This document shows positions 26,142-35,266 of a stretch of 64,000 bases of DNA, one piece after another; the stretch's first letter is position 1; each line of letters starts with the position of its first letter. Origin of the DNA: Blastomonas sp. SL216 (lineage in GTDB: Bacteria > Pseudomonadota > Alphaproteobacteria > Sphingomonadales > Sphingomonadaceae); assembly GCA_026625625.1 (NCBI GenBank), contig CP113055.1:2606501-2670500 (forward strand). The letters are read 5' to 3'. The notes below the pieces were generated by a model. It saw nothing but the letters and a program-made list of their open reading frames with translations, was not told the origin of the DNA and ran no database searches. A program made the position numbers and the translations under genes.

Positions 26142-28591
26142 TCCTCGCCGCTGCCGATCGGCATGCCGGGCGGGATCGGTACCTCGGCCTGGTCGCTGGC
26201 CAGCATCGCTTTCAGCGCATCGCGATCCTTGAGCAGCCGCGCTGTCGAGAGCGCCCAGGCGCGATCCGCAGGGTCGGCAAAGCGCCGGTTGTCCTGCGCT
26301 TGCGCCCAGTCGTGCAGCGCCTGATCGATCCGGGTCGATGCCTCGACGCCCGATCCGGGCGCTGCCGCCGCCTTGGCGAGCGACAGGATGATCCGCGTTC
26401 CCAATGCCCGGCGCACCGCCGCCAGCCGCGTGTCGCGTACCGGCGCATCGACAAGCGCGAGCAGCCGCTGCGTCACAGTCTGCGCGCCAGGGCTGGCGGG
26501 ATCGGCGCGGTGCTGATCGGCCATGCGCGCCAGCCTTTCGGGCGCGAGCAGCGCGTTCAGCGTCTGCTGCGCGGCCACCTGCGCTGCGGCCAGCGGATCG
26601 AACGCGGCCGCGCCCGCCATCGGCATGATCTCGATCTCGGTCTGACGGTCGCTGTCGCCTGAAAACCCGGCGGACAGCTGCGGCACCAAAGCGGGCGGCA
26701 CATCGAGCGCCGCCGGTGCCAGCGTTGCCAGCAGCGATTCCAGCGCGCGCAGCTGATCGGCGGGCGGCACAGGCGCACCCTGGGGCGCGGCGCTGCTGCC
26801 CACGGCATAGACCGATCCGAGCCCTCCGAGCAGCTTGGCCGCCGCCTCGACCTGATAGCGGTGCACCAGCCAGATCGGCACGAACTTGCGGCGGAGGGCC
26901 GCAACCGGCTCGTCCGGGGCGAGCGCCGCCGGGCCGAAGCGCGAAACCGCAGCGGCGCGGACCTGCATCATCCGGTCAAGCTCTGCCACCGGATCGGCAC
27001 CGTCATCCCACAGGCTGCCCCAGGGCTGGCTGGCCGAAACGCTGCGTGCATTCTCGTCCGACACGAAACGCAGCCCCTCGCGCTCGGCAGCTTCGGCCTT
27101 GGCGCGCGCGGCGGCATCGGGATTGCCGCTGACCGGATCGCCATAAAGCCAGTCTATCGCATGGACATCCCAGCGGCCCATGCCCACGCCATAGGCATCG
27201 CTGAGATCGGGAGCCCCGTCCTTCAGCCCGATACGCGGCGCGGGATAATCCATGACCGAGGCGCGGTCTTGCGTGCTGCCGGCAAAATTGTGCAGCAGTC
27301 CCAGAGCATGGCCAACCTCGTGCGCCGAGAGCTGCCGGATGCGCGCCAGAGCCACCTCGGCGGGATCATTGGGGCCGCCCTTGCCGGTCTTGTCCGCGCC
27401 GACCAGCCCTTCATAGATCAATATGTCCTGCCGCACGCGCAGCGAGCCGAGCAGCACCGTGCCCTTCAGGATCTCGCCGGTGCGCGGGTCGGTGACGGCA
27501 TAGCCATAGGACCAGCCGCGCGTCGCCCGGTTCACCCAGTTGACGACATTATAGCGGATATCGAGCGGATCGGCGTCCTCCGGCAGGATCTCGACGCGAT
27601 AGGCATCGATATAGCCCGCCGCCTCGAACGCCTGCTTCCACCAGGATGCGCCTTCGAGCAGCGCGGTGCGGATCGGCTCGGGCGCGGCATTGTCGATATA
27701 GAAAACGATCGGCTTGCGCACCCGCGAGCGCGGCGCATTCGGGTCCAGCCGCTCGAGCCGGAAGCGGTTGGCGAGATTCTGCACGATCTGTCCGCCCAGG
27801 GGCGCGGAGAAATCGAGGATCTGGGTCGCGAAACTTCCGCCGCGCGGATCGAAGCTGCGTGGGACATAACCGCTTTCGGGCAAGGCGATCAGGCTGTGAC
27901 GGACGACCAGAGTCACCTGGCGGCTGTCGGGCGCGATGTTGCGCACTTCGGGCCCCGGCGTGTCGCTGGCATAGGTCTGGCGTGCCTCGAACTCCAGGTT
28001 CATCGGAAACGCGCGTACGGCATTGGGGTCTGCCGCGCTCAGGCCATCGACCAGCCGCCAGCCCTTTTCGCCGCTGGAGTTGAGCTGCGCGGTGATGTTG
28101 CGCGTGTCGCGCGCCAGAAACGGCGCAATGTCGACCAGCAAGCGCCCGTCGGGCGCGTCGATCGCCTCGCCCATCCACAGCAGCGAGGTGGCAAAGGCAT
28201 TGGCGGCAGCCGCCTGTTCCGCCGGGGTGCCGCTGCTGGCGCGAAAGCGGGGATTTTCCAGCTCGAACGCAACCTTCTTGCCCATGCGGCGGACGAGCAG
28301 GATCTGCGCCGGGCCGGGCTGCGCACGATCCAGCCCGATCGGCGCAGAGCCCAATCCGGTGCGCAATGCGGTCGCATAGAGCATCCGCGTCACCACGCCA
28401 TCGGCTGCCGCAGCCGGCAGCGACAGCAGGATGCGCCCGCTTTTGCGGTCGACATGCACCGGATAAAGGCCGTCCAGTTTTTCCGTGCCCGCAAGGGGGC
28501 TGGTGGCGGAAGCCGCCGGCGGCGCGGCCTCTGCTGCCAGCGGAACGGTAAGGGCGGCAAGGCCCAGGGCAAGTGCAAGCGAACGGTTCAT
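26138..28591 (-). CDS. Exported zinc-dependent metalloprotease (DUF5117/DUF5118-like)
   Basis: An 817-residue protein with signal peptide (MNRSLALALGLAALTVPLAAEA). The zinc site is SAHEVGHALGLLHNFAGS at about residue 425: HExGHxxGxxHNF, a metzincin-like extended motif with a third His ligand. The N-terminal half (MLYATALRTGLGSAPIGLDR, PLGGQIVQN) matches the large bacterial family that carries DUF5117 and DUF5118 flanking the protease core. It probably degrades proteins in the periplasm or outside the cell. It is 40 bp downstream of the PepSY gene on the same strand, but a separate promoter is possible. No sign of truncation. Confidence 0.87.
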   Translation of the reverse strand: MNRSLALALGLAALTVPLAAEAAPPAASATSPLAGTEKLDGLYPVHVDRKSGRILLSLPAAAADGVVTRMLYATALRTGLGSAPIGLDRAQPGPAQILLVRRMGKKVAFELENPRFRASSGTPAEQAAAANAFATSLLWMGEAIDAPDGRLLVDIAPFLARDTRNITAQLNSSGEKGWRLVDGLSAADPNAVRAFPMNLEFEARQTYASDTPGPEVRNIAPDSRQVTLVVRHSLIALPESGYVPRSFDPRGGSFATQILDFSAPLGGQIVQNLANRFRLERLDPNAPRSRVRKPIVFYIDNAAPEPIRTALLEGASWWKQAFEAAGYIDAYRVEILPEDADPLDIRYNVVNWVNRATRGWSYGYAVTDPRTGEILKGTVLLGSLRVRQDILIYEGLVGADKTGKGGPNDPAEVALARIRQLSAHEVGHALGLLHNFAGSTQDRASVMDYPAPRIGLKDGAPDLSDAYGVGMGRWDVHAIDWLYGDPVSGNPDAAARAKAEAAEREGLRFVSDENARSVSASQPWGSLWDDGADPVAELDRMMQVRAAAVSRFGPAALAPDEPVAALRRKFVPIWLVHRYQVEAAAKLLGGLGSVYAVGSSAAPQGAPVPPADQLRALESLLATLAPAALDVPPALVPQLSAGFSGDSDRQTEIEIMPMAGAAAFDPLAAAQVAAQQTLNALLAPERLARMADQHRADPASPGAQTVTQRLLALVDAPVRDTRLAAVRRALGTRIILSLAKAAAAPGSGVEASTRIDQALHDWAQAQDNRRFADPADRAWALSTARLLKDRDALKAMLASDQAEVPIPPGMPIGSGED

Positions 28592-28631
28592 TGGACCCCC
28601 AGTCTTTTCAGCAGACTAGGGGCCAATGTCA

Positions 28632-30182
28632 TCAGCGGGCAAGCGGCTTTTGGTTTCTCCTGCGCCGCCGGTCGAGCCACAGCCCGATGCCGGCCATGAA
28701 GCCCATCAGCAGCAGCATGAAGGTTCCGACCACCGCATTCAGCCCGACCTTGCCGATGGGGAACAGGAAGTTCCATTTGTGGATGAAGCTGAAGATATAG
28801 CGTTCGGGCTTCTGCCAGTTTTCCGTCCGGTCGGCGAGCACGCCGGTGGTGGTATCGACGAACAGGGTCGCATTGACCGGCGCGCCATAATCGATGCGCC
28901 AGACGGGAAGCCGCTTGTTGCGGAAATCGTAATCCGGGCCGAAGCGGGTGACGATTTCCATGTTCCTGATCGCGCTGTCCGGTGCGCCGCTGAACCGTCT
29001 GCCCAGCGCCCTGGCCAGGGCCTTGTCGCCATCGGCCCAGGGCTTGCCGGTCGCGGCATCGATATAGAGCGCGGGGCCGGTCGGACTGACACCTTCAAAT
29101 CGGGCGTTGCGGATTGCGGTGTCGCCCATCGGCATAGTGTGCCCCTGATGCGCGCTGTGATCGTGCTCGCCCTTGGGCGCGCCTGCGCCCGGCTGGGCGA
29201 GACCCAGGCGATAGAGCGCGCGGCCATCGGGCCCCTCGACCAGCGACAGCGCGTTGACATCAAGGCCCCTGGCGATCTCGGCCCAATCGCGCTCGACCGG
29301 ATAGCGGGCGTTGGCGACATTGATCGAAGGCGAAAGCCGCAGCTGGCTGGTCGGCGCCTCCAGCGCGGCCTGCACCAGATGGATGATGCCACTGACCGAG
29401 AACATCAGCAGCGGCAGCGCGAGCACATAGCCCATCACCCGGTGCCAGCCTTTCGACCCCGGCAGCCGCTTGCCGCGCCGGATCGCAACGAGCAGCAAGA
29501 TGCCGGTCACCGCCAGCGCCGCGAGGCTGCCGACCATCGCCGTGATGACGATGACGCGCAGCCAGTTGAGTTCCTCGGGCACCCATTCCCAGCTGTGCAG
29601 GAAACGGAACACCGTCTGCAACCGGGTCTTGGTGAGATTGTTCACCGCCGCCAGACTGCTGGTTTCGGTATGGACATAGGCGGTCAGCCGATCATCGCCG
29701 GCAAATCGGATGCGCCAGACGGGCAGCAGCCGGTTGACCCAGGGGTAATCGGCATCGAACGCCCTTTGCTGGACGATTTCGGCGACCGGGCGCTGCTCCT
29801 TGAGGAAATGCCGGGCGATGAACTCGGCCTGGCGGGCATCTTCGTTCGCCAGTTCAGCGCCGGTATCCAGCCGGAAATAGCGGCGCGGGGCTTGGGGTGT
29901 CTCAGTCACCTGCAGCAGGTTCCGGTCCTTGCCGACCACGACCTTGACCGCGCGCGCCTTGCTGATCCCGGCACGGGCGAGCACCTGCTCCACCGGCGCG
30001 GCACCGGCCATGTCGACCGGGCGCTTCGGCGGCATGAACTCCAGCTGCTGCGGGCCGAACAGCACCATGGCGATATGCGCCATGCCCGAAAGCCCCCAGA
30101 TAAACAGGCTGATGCCGCCGATCAGCGCCAGCCATTGGTGCTTGCTCATCGACCAGCGGGCGAGCTTGGGACGGTTTGCCAT
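28632..30182 (-). CDS. PepSY-domain inner-membrane protein with His/Met-rich loop
   Basis: A 516-residue protein with about four membrane segments: one near residues 15-38 (WLALIGGISLFIWGLSGMAHIAMVLF), two in the middle around 205-285, and one at the end (VVGTFMLLLMGFMAGIGLWL). Between them are PepSY-type periplasmic regions (LPVWRIRFAGDDRLTAYVHTETSSL and LPVWRIDYGAPVNATLFVDTTTG, an internal duplication). At about residues 337-350 is a His/Met-rich loop, GEHDHSAHQGHTMPMGD, typical of metal handling, perhaps copper. PepSY membrane proteins next to TonB receptors often act as siderophore or metal reductases. It follows the TonB receptor gene after 26 bp, so both are one operon. Confidence 0.8.
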   Translation of the reverse strand: MANRPKLARWSMSKHQWLALIGGISLFIWGLSGMAHIAMVLFGPQQLEFMPPKRPVDMAGAAPVEQVLARAGISKARAVKVVVGKDRNLLQVTETPQAPRRYFRLDTGAELANEDARQAEFIARHFLKEQRPVAEIVQQRAFDADYPWVNRLLPVWRIRFAGDDRLTAYVHTETSSLAAVNNLTKTRLQTVFRFLHSWEWVPEELNWLRVIVITAMVGSLAALAVTGILLLVAIRRGKRLPGSKGWHRVMGYVLALPLLMFSVSGIIHLVQAALEAPTSQLRLSPSINVANARYPVERDWAEIARGLDVNALSLVEGPDGRALYRLGLAQPGAGAPKGEHDHSAHQGHTMPMGDTAIRNARFEGVSPTGPALYIDAATGKPWADGDKALARALGRRFSGAPDSAIRNMEIVTRFGPDYDFRNKRLPVWRIDYGAPVNATLFVDTTTGVLADRTENWQKPERYIFSFIHKWNFLFPIGKVGLNAVVGTFMLLLMGFMAGIGLWLDRRRRRNQKPLAR

Positions 30183-30208
30183 GATGCTGTTCTCCCTTTC
30201 CGTTTCGC

Positions 30209-32359
30209 TCAGAAGCGGGCCTGGATGCCGCCGTAGATCGCGCGGCCGACACCCGGGGTGTAGATCGCAGCGCGTTCCAGCGACTGGTTGGCGTTGGTTG
30301 CGACGTTCGAGATGAACACAGTGTCGAACAGGTTCTCGACCGATCCGAACAGCCGCACGCCGGGGATCACATCGACGCCCGCGGTGATGCCGACCAGTTC
30401 ATAGCCAGGGGCCCGCTCGGTATTGGCAAAGTCTGCCCAGGGGCCGTCGAACACCCAGCGGAGGTTCGCCGAGACATACCAGCTGTCCTTCTGCTCGAAC
30501 CGTGCTTCGGACACGAAAATGTGCCGCGGCACCCCGGCCAGCTGGTTGTCGCCATAGGTCAGGTCGCCATCGAAACGGAAATCGTTGAACGTATAGGCCC
30601 CGCGCAGCGTGAACGCCTGACCGCGCGCCGCCAGCACTTCGCGCGCGACATAGACGTCGAGCCCCAGTTCGATGCCCTGATGGATCGTCTTGTCGGCATT
30701 GGCGGTGAACGAGACAAAGCCGTTCGCGCCCGGCAACCCGAAGTCGAGAAACTCGTTCTCCACCTCGCTGCGATAGAGCGAGACATCCCAGGCGACGAAA
30801 TCAGCCTGGCCTCGACTGCCGATCTCGAAGGTCGTCGCGCGCTGTGCCTTGAGCGGCGCAAAGGGCCGCGCGCCGCCCGAGGTCAGGTCGGCAAGGCTGG
30901 GCGGTTCGAAGCTGCGGTTGATATTGCCATAAAGCTGCGCATTGTCCGCCAGCTGGTAGAGCAGGCCGAAACGCGGGCTGAACTGGTCATATTCGCCGCG
31001 ACCGGAAATCTCGGCCAGCACCGCATCGACATCGCGCACCACCTTGACATACTGGCCGCCGACAATCGCGGTGAAGCGGCTGGAAAGGCCGAGATCGAGC
31101 TGACCGAAGGCGGTGAGGTTGGTCGAATTCTGTTCGGATTCGCTGGTCAACCCGGCGCGCTGCCCAGCCACATTGCGGTGACGGCGGGCGCGGTTGTCGG
31201 CCGTGGCGAAGCTGCCGCCCAGCGTCCAGCGGCTGACCGCATCGCCCAGCAACGTGAATTCGCCCAGTCCGCGCAGCGAGACGCCGAATTCATCCTCCTT
31301 CTGATCGATGATGCCGGCAAAGCGGGTGATCGCATGGTCAAGCGTGCGCCGGGCATACCAGCCGCCGATTTCCACCGTGCTGCTGCCCATACTGATCACA
31401 GTGAGGTTGGACAGGCGCAGCACATCCAGATTGCGGTCCCAGTCGTCGGCGACCGGGCCGGGATCGAGCACCGTCACCGGGCCGCCGGGTCGGAACGGAC
31501 CCACCGTGACCGGGCGCCCCGCCGCACGGGGATTGGCGAGCGCATCGGCGAGGCGCAGCGATCCGTTCAGCTCGAAATTGTCGCTGAGCGCGGTGACATA
31601 GAAGCGCGTTTCGACATTGTCGCCCAGCTTGAAGCCGATATTGCCATGGCCATAAAGGCTGCGCACATCGCTATGCTCGCGAAAGCCGTCGTCACGCAGA
31701 CCGGTCAGGCCGATATAATAATCGGTGTTGCCCGACACGCCCGAGGCGCTGAGATTGCCGCGCAGCGTGTTGAAGCTGCCGCCCTCGATCCGGCCCGAAA
31801 AGCGCGAATGCGCGGTGCGTCCTGTCGGCGAGACAATATTGACCGCGCCGCCCAGCGACGCTGCGCCGAATTGCAGGCCGTTAGCGCCCTTGAACACTTC
31901 CAGATAGCGGATGGTGAGCGGGTCGATCTCCTGGAATTCGGTCGCGCCGCTCGCGCGGCTGATCGGCACACCATCACGAAGCACGGTGAGCCCGCGCCGC
32001 TCGAAGCCCGAATTGAGGCCCGAACCACGGATCGAGATGCGCGATTCACGCTGCGCGCTGGTATCCGCGAACACTCCGGGGGTGAAGATCAGCACATCGC
32101 CAATGCTCTGCGCAAAATCCTCGGCGAACACGGTGTCTTCGACCAGGCCGACGCCGCCCGGCACCTGTTCGAGCCGCTGGCGCGCCTCTTCGACGCTGGG
32201 TGAAGTGGGGGTGCCGGCGGTGCTGGCGGTCACGACGATGACGGGATCGGTGCGCTGGCCGACACCCTGAGCGAAAGCGGGGGTGACAAGCATGGGGGAG
32301 GCACAGGCGAAAGTGGCCCCGCCCAGCAGGGCGGCGCGCAGAAATGCGGTATTCTTCAT
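30209..32359 (-). CDS. TonB-dependent outer-membrane receptor, metal or siderophore type
   Basis: A 716-residue receptor with signal peptide (MKNTAFLRAALLGGATFACASPMLVTPAFAQ), TonB-box-like DPVIVVTAS, plug (SRISIRGSGLNSGFERRGLTVLRDGVPISRASG; FGAASLGGAVNIVSPTG) and a barrel ending in IYGGIQARF with terminal Phe. Size and plug layout match FecA/siderophore-type receptors rather than the larger peptide receptor at 20.5 kb. It lies between the DUF2946-like gene and the PepSY gene, a combination that suggests metal uptake; the His/Met-rich PepSY loop makes copper as likely as iron. No Fur-type operator was identified in the short upstream gap. Confidence 0.9.
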   Translation of the reverse strand: MKNTAFLRAALLGGATFACASPMLVTPAFAQGVGQRTDPVIVVTASTAGTPTSPSVEEARQRLEQVPGGVGLVEDTVFAEDFAQSIGDVLIFTPGVFADTSAQRESRISIRGSGLNSGFERRGLTVLRDGVPISRASGATEFQEIDPLTIRYLEVFKGANGLQFGAASLGGAVNIVSPTGRTAHSRFSGRIEGGSFNTLRGNLSASGVSGNTDYYIGLTGLRDDGFREHSDVRSLYGHGNIGFKLGDNVETRFYVTALSDNFELNGSLRLADALANPRAAGRPVTVGPFRPGGPVTVLDPGPVADDWDRNLDVLRLSNLTVISMGSSTVEIGGWYARRTLDHAITRFAGIIDQKEDEFGVSLRGLGEFTLLGDAVSRWTLGGSFATADNRARRHRNVAGQRAGLTSESEQNSTNLTAFGQLDLGLSSRFTAIVGGQYVKVVRDVDAVLAEISGRGEYDQFSPRFGLLYQLADNAQLYGNINRSFEPPSLADLTSGGARPFAPLKAQRATTFEIGSRGQADFVAWDVSLYRSEVENEFLDFGLPGANGFVSFTANADKTIHQGIELGLDVYVAREVLAARGQAFTLRGAYTFNDFRFDGDLTYGDNQLAGVPRHIFVSEARFEQKDSWYVSANLRWVFDGPWADFANTERAPGYELVGITAGVDVIPGVRLFGSVENLFDTVFISNVATNANQSLERAAIYTPGVGRAIYGGIQARF

Positions 32360-32460
32360 GGGTATCAGTCCCTGAACACGGGATTCACAGGTACGCGGCA
32401 CGCCGGTGGCCCACGCACCCTCAAGGGCACGCGGTGGCGGGCTGCGAAAGCGTCAATGGT

Positions 32461-32889
32461 TCAGAGAAAGCTGGGTGGTCCGGTGGCAGGCGGGGTGGCG
32501 GCGTGATGCCGCGCGCGCAACAGCTGATGGTGCAGCGCAGGCGGCACCTCAGTGGTCGTCATCATCTCGGGCACGACGATCGCATCGACTGGAACGGCGA
32601 GCAGGCCCAAGCCGGCAAAGGCGCAGGGCGGCATCGGATTGTCCGCATCATCGCCTGAATCGTCTGGCTGCTGGCCAGCCTTTGCTGCCGCCAGCCTGGC
32701 ATAATCCTGGTAGCGCGGATCATCGCGCGAGATGGTGGTCGCCTTGTTGCCGAGGCCCGAGCACAGCTCGATGGTCAGTCCGTCCGGCCCGAAATGCGGC
32801 ATGAACCCGCGCGGCGCGAGCGCGCCGAACAGCATTGCCAGCAGCAGAACCGGCAGCGCGCGTCGGGTCAGGTTACGAAAGTGCCCCAT
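32461..32889 (-). CDS. Small membrane-anchored protein, DUF2946-like
   Basis: A 142-residue protein with one N-terminal hydrophobic segment (ALPVLLLAMLFGALAPRGFMPHF) followed by GPDGLTIELCSG, the layout of DUF2946 proteins. The C-terminal tail is rich in His and Met (PEMMTTTEVPPALHHQLLRARHH). DUF2946 genes often precede TonB receptors for copper or other metals, and here the gene is the first of a likely three-gene operon with the receptor and the PepSY protein. The biochemical role is not established. Confidence 0.6.
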   Translation of the reverse strand: MGHFRNLTRRALPVLLLAMLFGALAPRGFMPHFGPDGLTIELCSGLGNKATTISRDDPRYQDYARLAAAKAGQQPDDSGDDADNPMPPCAFAGLGLLAVPVDAIVVPEMMTTTEVPPALHHQLLRARHHAATPPATGPPSFL

Positions 32890-32951
32890 CGGTGCGGCGG
32901 GTAGAACCGATCACCGCACGGATCAACCCTCAAACCGCAGCGCCGATCCGG

Positions 32952-33290
32952 TCAGGATGCGAAGTTGCGCGCGGCGGGCCGACGTGCGGGCGTGCGATTG
33001 CCGCTCAAGCTGCCCCGCAGCCGTGCCCAGAAGGTCGGCCTCGGCTCTTCCGGCAGCGTCTGGCCGGTAACCTTGAGCAGGTAGCGCGCCAGCAGCAATG
33101 CCTGGTTGCGCGTCATCACGATATCGCGCTGTTCGATGACATCATTGTCGAGCGCGATGCGCGATCGTGCGCATTCGATCCTGAGATCGATGCCGTTCGG
33201 CATGTCCAGATGCGTCCAGCCGACCAGCGCCGTGGGCGTCTGATCGATGGATTTCTGTTTAACGGCAGACGGTTGCAGTTCGTCGTTCAT
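32952..33290 (-). CDS. Hypothetical protein, 112 residues
   Basis: Read from the ATG at 33290, which has AAGGAG upstream; the longer open frame runs into the dps promoter and lacks a ribosome-binding site. There is no signal peptide or membrane segment. The middle is polar with GWTHLDMPNGIDLRIECARSRIALDND, and the tail is basic (FWARLRGSLSGNRTPARRPAARNF), which could contact nucleic acid or membrane. I do not recognise a family. It is divergent from dps across 187 bp. Confidence 0.65.
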   Translation of the reverse strand: MNDELQPSAVKQKSIDQTPTALVGWTHLDMPNGIDLRIECARSRIALDNDVIEQRDIVMTRNQALLLARYLLKVTGQTLPEEPRPTFWARLRGSLSGNRTPARRPAARNFAS

Positions 33291-33386
33291 GGCCCCACTC
33301 CTTGGGGGATTAGCCGACATTTGTAACCTTCTGTCAAGAGTCTCCCCAAAACGGTGCTTGGTGCGACGGGAAACCGGCATGCTGCG

Positions 33387-33411
33387 GGAACCGGTAGCAG
33401 GGCTGCACGTA
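33387..33411 (+). promoter_or_regulatory. EcfG-type stress promoter upstream of dps
   Basis: GGAAC (33387-33391), a 16-bp spacer, then CGTA (33408-33411). The alphaproteobacterial general stress consensus is GGAAC, 16-17 bp, CGTT; only the last base differs. It is 66 bp upstream of the dps start codon and ecfG is 1 kb away. Confidence 0.65.
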
Positions 33412-33477
33412 AGCACGGTGGCAGGCCCTGCCATTCCGCAAGGCCCCCTTTCCCGTACCAAAACAGGAGGAATTGAC

Positions 33478-33975
33478 ATGGCCACTGCAGCCAAGACCAC
33501 CAAATCCGAAAATGTCGATACCGGCATCGAACCCAAGGATCGCAAGGAAGTCGCCAAGGCGCTCCAGCACGCCCTGGCCGATACCTATTCGCTCTATCTG
33601 AAGACGCTGGGCGTTCACTGGAACATCGTCGGCCCGTCGTTCTACAGCGTGCACAAGCTGACCGAAGAGCAGTATGAAGATCTGCACGCTGCTGCCGACG
33701 TGATCGCAGAGCGCATCCGTGCGCTGGGCGAAATCGCTCCGGCATCGTTCGGCGACTATACCAAGCTGTCGGTCGTCGATTCGAGCGAAACGCCGCGTCA
33801 GGCCGATGCGATGATCAAGGGCCTGATCACCGACAACGAAGCCATTGCCAAGCGCATGCGCGAATTTGTCGAAGTGGCCGAAGATGCTGACGACGTGTTC
33901 ACTGCCGATCTGCTGACCGCACGCATCGGCAAGCACGAAGAAAATGCCTGGATGCTGCGTGCCCTGATCAGCTGA
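33478..33975 (+). CDS. dps: Dps-family ferritin-like DNA-protection protein
   Basis: A 165-residue protein of the Dps/ferritin-like family with AGGAGG 8 bp before the ATG. The ferroxidase-site blocks are present: HALADTYSLYLKTLGVHWNIVGPSFYSVHKLTEEQYEDLHAAADVIAERIRALG (positions about 31-84) has the paired His and Asp/Glu of the subunit interface. Dps oxidises Fe(II) with peroxide, stores iron as a 12-mer and protects DNA in stress. The N-terminal 20 residues are Lys-rich (MATAAKTTKSENVD), as in DNA-binding Dps. An EcfG-like promoter precedes it and a strong terminator follows. Confidence 0.93.
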   Translation: MATAAKTTKSENVDTGIEPKDRKEVAKALQHALADTYSLYLKTLGVHWNIVGPSFYSVHKLTEEQYEDLHAAADVIAERIRALGEIAPASFGDYTKLSVVDSSETPRQADAMIKGLITDNEAIAKRMREFVEVAEDADDVFTADLLTARIGKHEENAWMLRALIS

Positions 33976-34000
33976 TCACCGCGCATTCCATCCGGACCGA

Positions 34001-34035
34001 AAAGGCCGCGATCCAGGACGGGTCGCGGCCTTTTT
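34001..34035 (+). terminator. Rho-independent terminator of dps
   Basis: An 11-bp stem AAAGGCCGCGA / TCGCGGCCTTT with an 11-nt loop is followed by a T run, 25 bp after the dps stop. It is a clean intrinsic terminator on the plus strand. Confidence 0.9.
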
Positions 34036-34107
34036 CTTGCCCTGCGCTGCCAGGTGCCGAGGCGATCGAGCGGAGATTTGCCCTCAGGCGACACGACCCA
34101 GCGCAGC

Positions 34108-34138
34108 AAAAAACCCGCCCGGACATGGTCCGGACGGG
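34108..34138 (-). terminator. Rho-independent terminator of nepR
   Basis: CCCGCCCGGAC (34114-34124) pairs with GTCCGGACGGG (34128-34138) around a 3-nt loop, one mismatch. On the minus strand it is followed by six T, 33 bp after the nepR stop. It ends the ecfG-nepR transcript and meets the dps terminator from the other side. Confidence 0.88.
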
Positions 34139-34171
34139 CTTGGGAATTGTTATCGGAGAGCAAACCGGCGT

Positions 34172-34330
34172 CTAGCGGCGCTCGGGTCCGGCAATCTTGT
34201 CGAGTTCACTCAGCAGGGCATCGAACTGGTCGGGCAGCGGGCTGTCGGCGACGCCGTCATAGACTTCGCGCAAACTGCGGCCGATGCGCGCCTGGCGCAT
34301 GACGACGGGATCGAAACATGAAGTACGCAT
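34172..34330 (-). CDS. nepR: NepR-like anti-sigma factor
   Basis: A 52-residue protein, typical NepR length. The two-helix motif is clear: QARIGRSLREVYDGVADSPLPDQFDALLSELDK, in which the first helix, the PLPDQF linker and the second helix LLSELD match alphaproteobacterial NepR. NepR holds the EcfG sigma factor inactive until phosphorylated PhyR displaces it. The ATG at 34330 follows GGAGG; an upstream in-frame Met 14 codons earlier lacks one. It is 167 bp downstream of ecfG on the same strand. In many relatives nepR precedes ecfG, so this reversed order is unusual. PhyR is not in the window. Confidence 0.87.
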   Translation of the reverse strand: MRTSCFDPVVMRQARIGRSLREVYDGVADSPLPDQFDALLSELDKIAGPERR

Positions 34331-34497
34331 GGCACTGGCCTCCAGACGATCTAGGGAACTGGCACCGCGCACTGTCTACACTTCCCGTCCAGCCTTAGGC
34401 TGCTGTCAAGATTGCGGGGCACAGACCGCCCCTGGGTTGAACATGACCGCGACCTTCAAAGGGCCGACGGTTCCCGGCCATATGCCGGATAGCTATT

Positions 34498-35160
34498 TCA
34501 GGCCGCGAGCGCGGTAACGCCCTCGCTCAGCCGGTCGAGCGTACCCAGAATGTCGCTCATCGCCTCATCGGCCGAATTGCGCTGACGACGCGTACCGATG
34601 GGTGAATCGCCGTCGAGCATGGCGACCAGCGCCGCACGGGCGCGCGACACGCGGCTCTTCATCGTACCGACCGCGCAATCGCAGATTTCCGCAGCTTCCT
34701 CGTAGGAAAAGCCGCCAGCGCCGACGAGGATGATCGCCTCACGCTGATCCGCGCCCAGCTGCATCAGCGCCATGCGCACATCTTCCAGGTGGAGCGGCGC
34801 CTGCTGGTCGGCATTGGCCGTCAGCGTGCGCTCGGCAACGCCCTCATCATAAGGCGCGGTAAACTTGTTGCGGCGCATCTGCGAGATATAGCAGTTGCGC
34901 AGGATCACGAAGGTCCAGGCGCGCATCGAGGTATCCGGACGGAAACGCGCACGCGCGGCCCATGCCTTCAGCATGGTATCCTGAACCAGATCATCGGCGA
35001 CATCCATCTTGCCGCACAGGCTGTACGCAAAGGCACGCAGATGCGGGATGGTCGCAGCAAGCCGCTGCTTGAACGTTGCATCATCCAGCGGCACCACGGC
35101 CTCTTCGTCCCGCGCATCGGCGGCATTCGCTTCGGTCGACTGGTCCTGAATGATCGTCAT
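34498..35160 (-). CDS. ecfG: EcfG-type general stress sigma factor (ECF family)
   Basis: A 220-residue ECF sigma factor. Region 2 is HLRAFAYSLCGKMDVADDLVQDTMLKAWAARARFRPDTSMRAWTFVILRN (about 45-93), and region 4 is LGADQREAIILVGAGGFSYEEAAEICDCAVGTMKSRVSRARAAL (about 142-185), with the helix-turn-helix in FSYEEAAEICDCAVGTMKSRV. The N-terminal 35 residues are acidic. The start at 35160 follows AGAGG. A candidate self-promoter lies about 110 bp upstream. Together with NepR and unseen PhyR it would control the general stress response, including dps and the small genes nearby. Confidence 0.9.
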   Translation of the reverse strand: MTIIQDQSTEANAADARDEEAVVPLDDATFKQRLAATIPHLRAFAYSLCGKMDVADDLVQDTMLKAWAARARFRPDTSMRAWTFVILRNCYISQMRRNKFTAPYDEGVAERTLTANADQQAPLHLEDVRMALMQLGADQREAIILVGAGGFSYEEAAEICDCAVGTMKSRVSRARAALVAMLDGDSPIGTRRQRNSADEAMSDILGTLDRLSEGVTALAA

Positions 35161-35266
35161 AACTTCGCCTCTCTTAAGCTGCCCCCAAAGCAGCATGGAT
35201 TGGTCCTCACCCGGCTCTGCAACCCGGGTCCTCACAACCCGTCGGCTCGCAGTGCCATGATCCAAC

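Noticed and set aside
26861-28699. 612-codon plus-strand frame opposite the zinc metalloprotease
   Set aside because: Antisense shadow, His/Gln/Arg-rich and without recognisable domains or ribosome-binding site.
34331-34497. Possible EcfG promoter (GGAAC near 34480 on the minus strand) directly before nepR
   Set aside because: GGAAC is present but at 16-17 bp spacing the -10 reads GTCG rather than CGTT, too weak to call.
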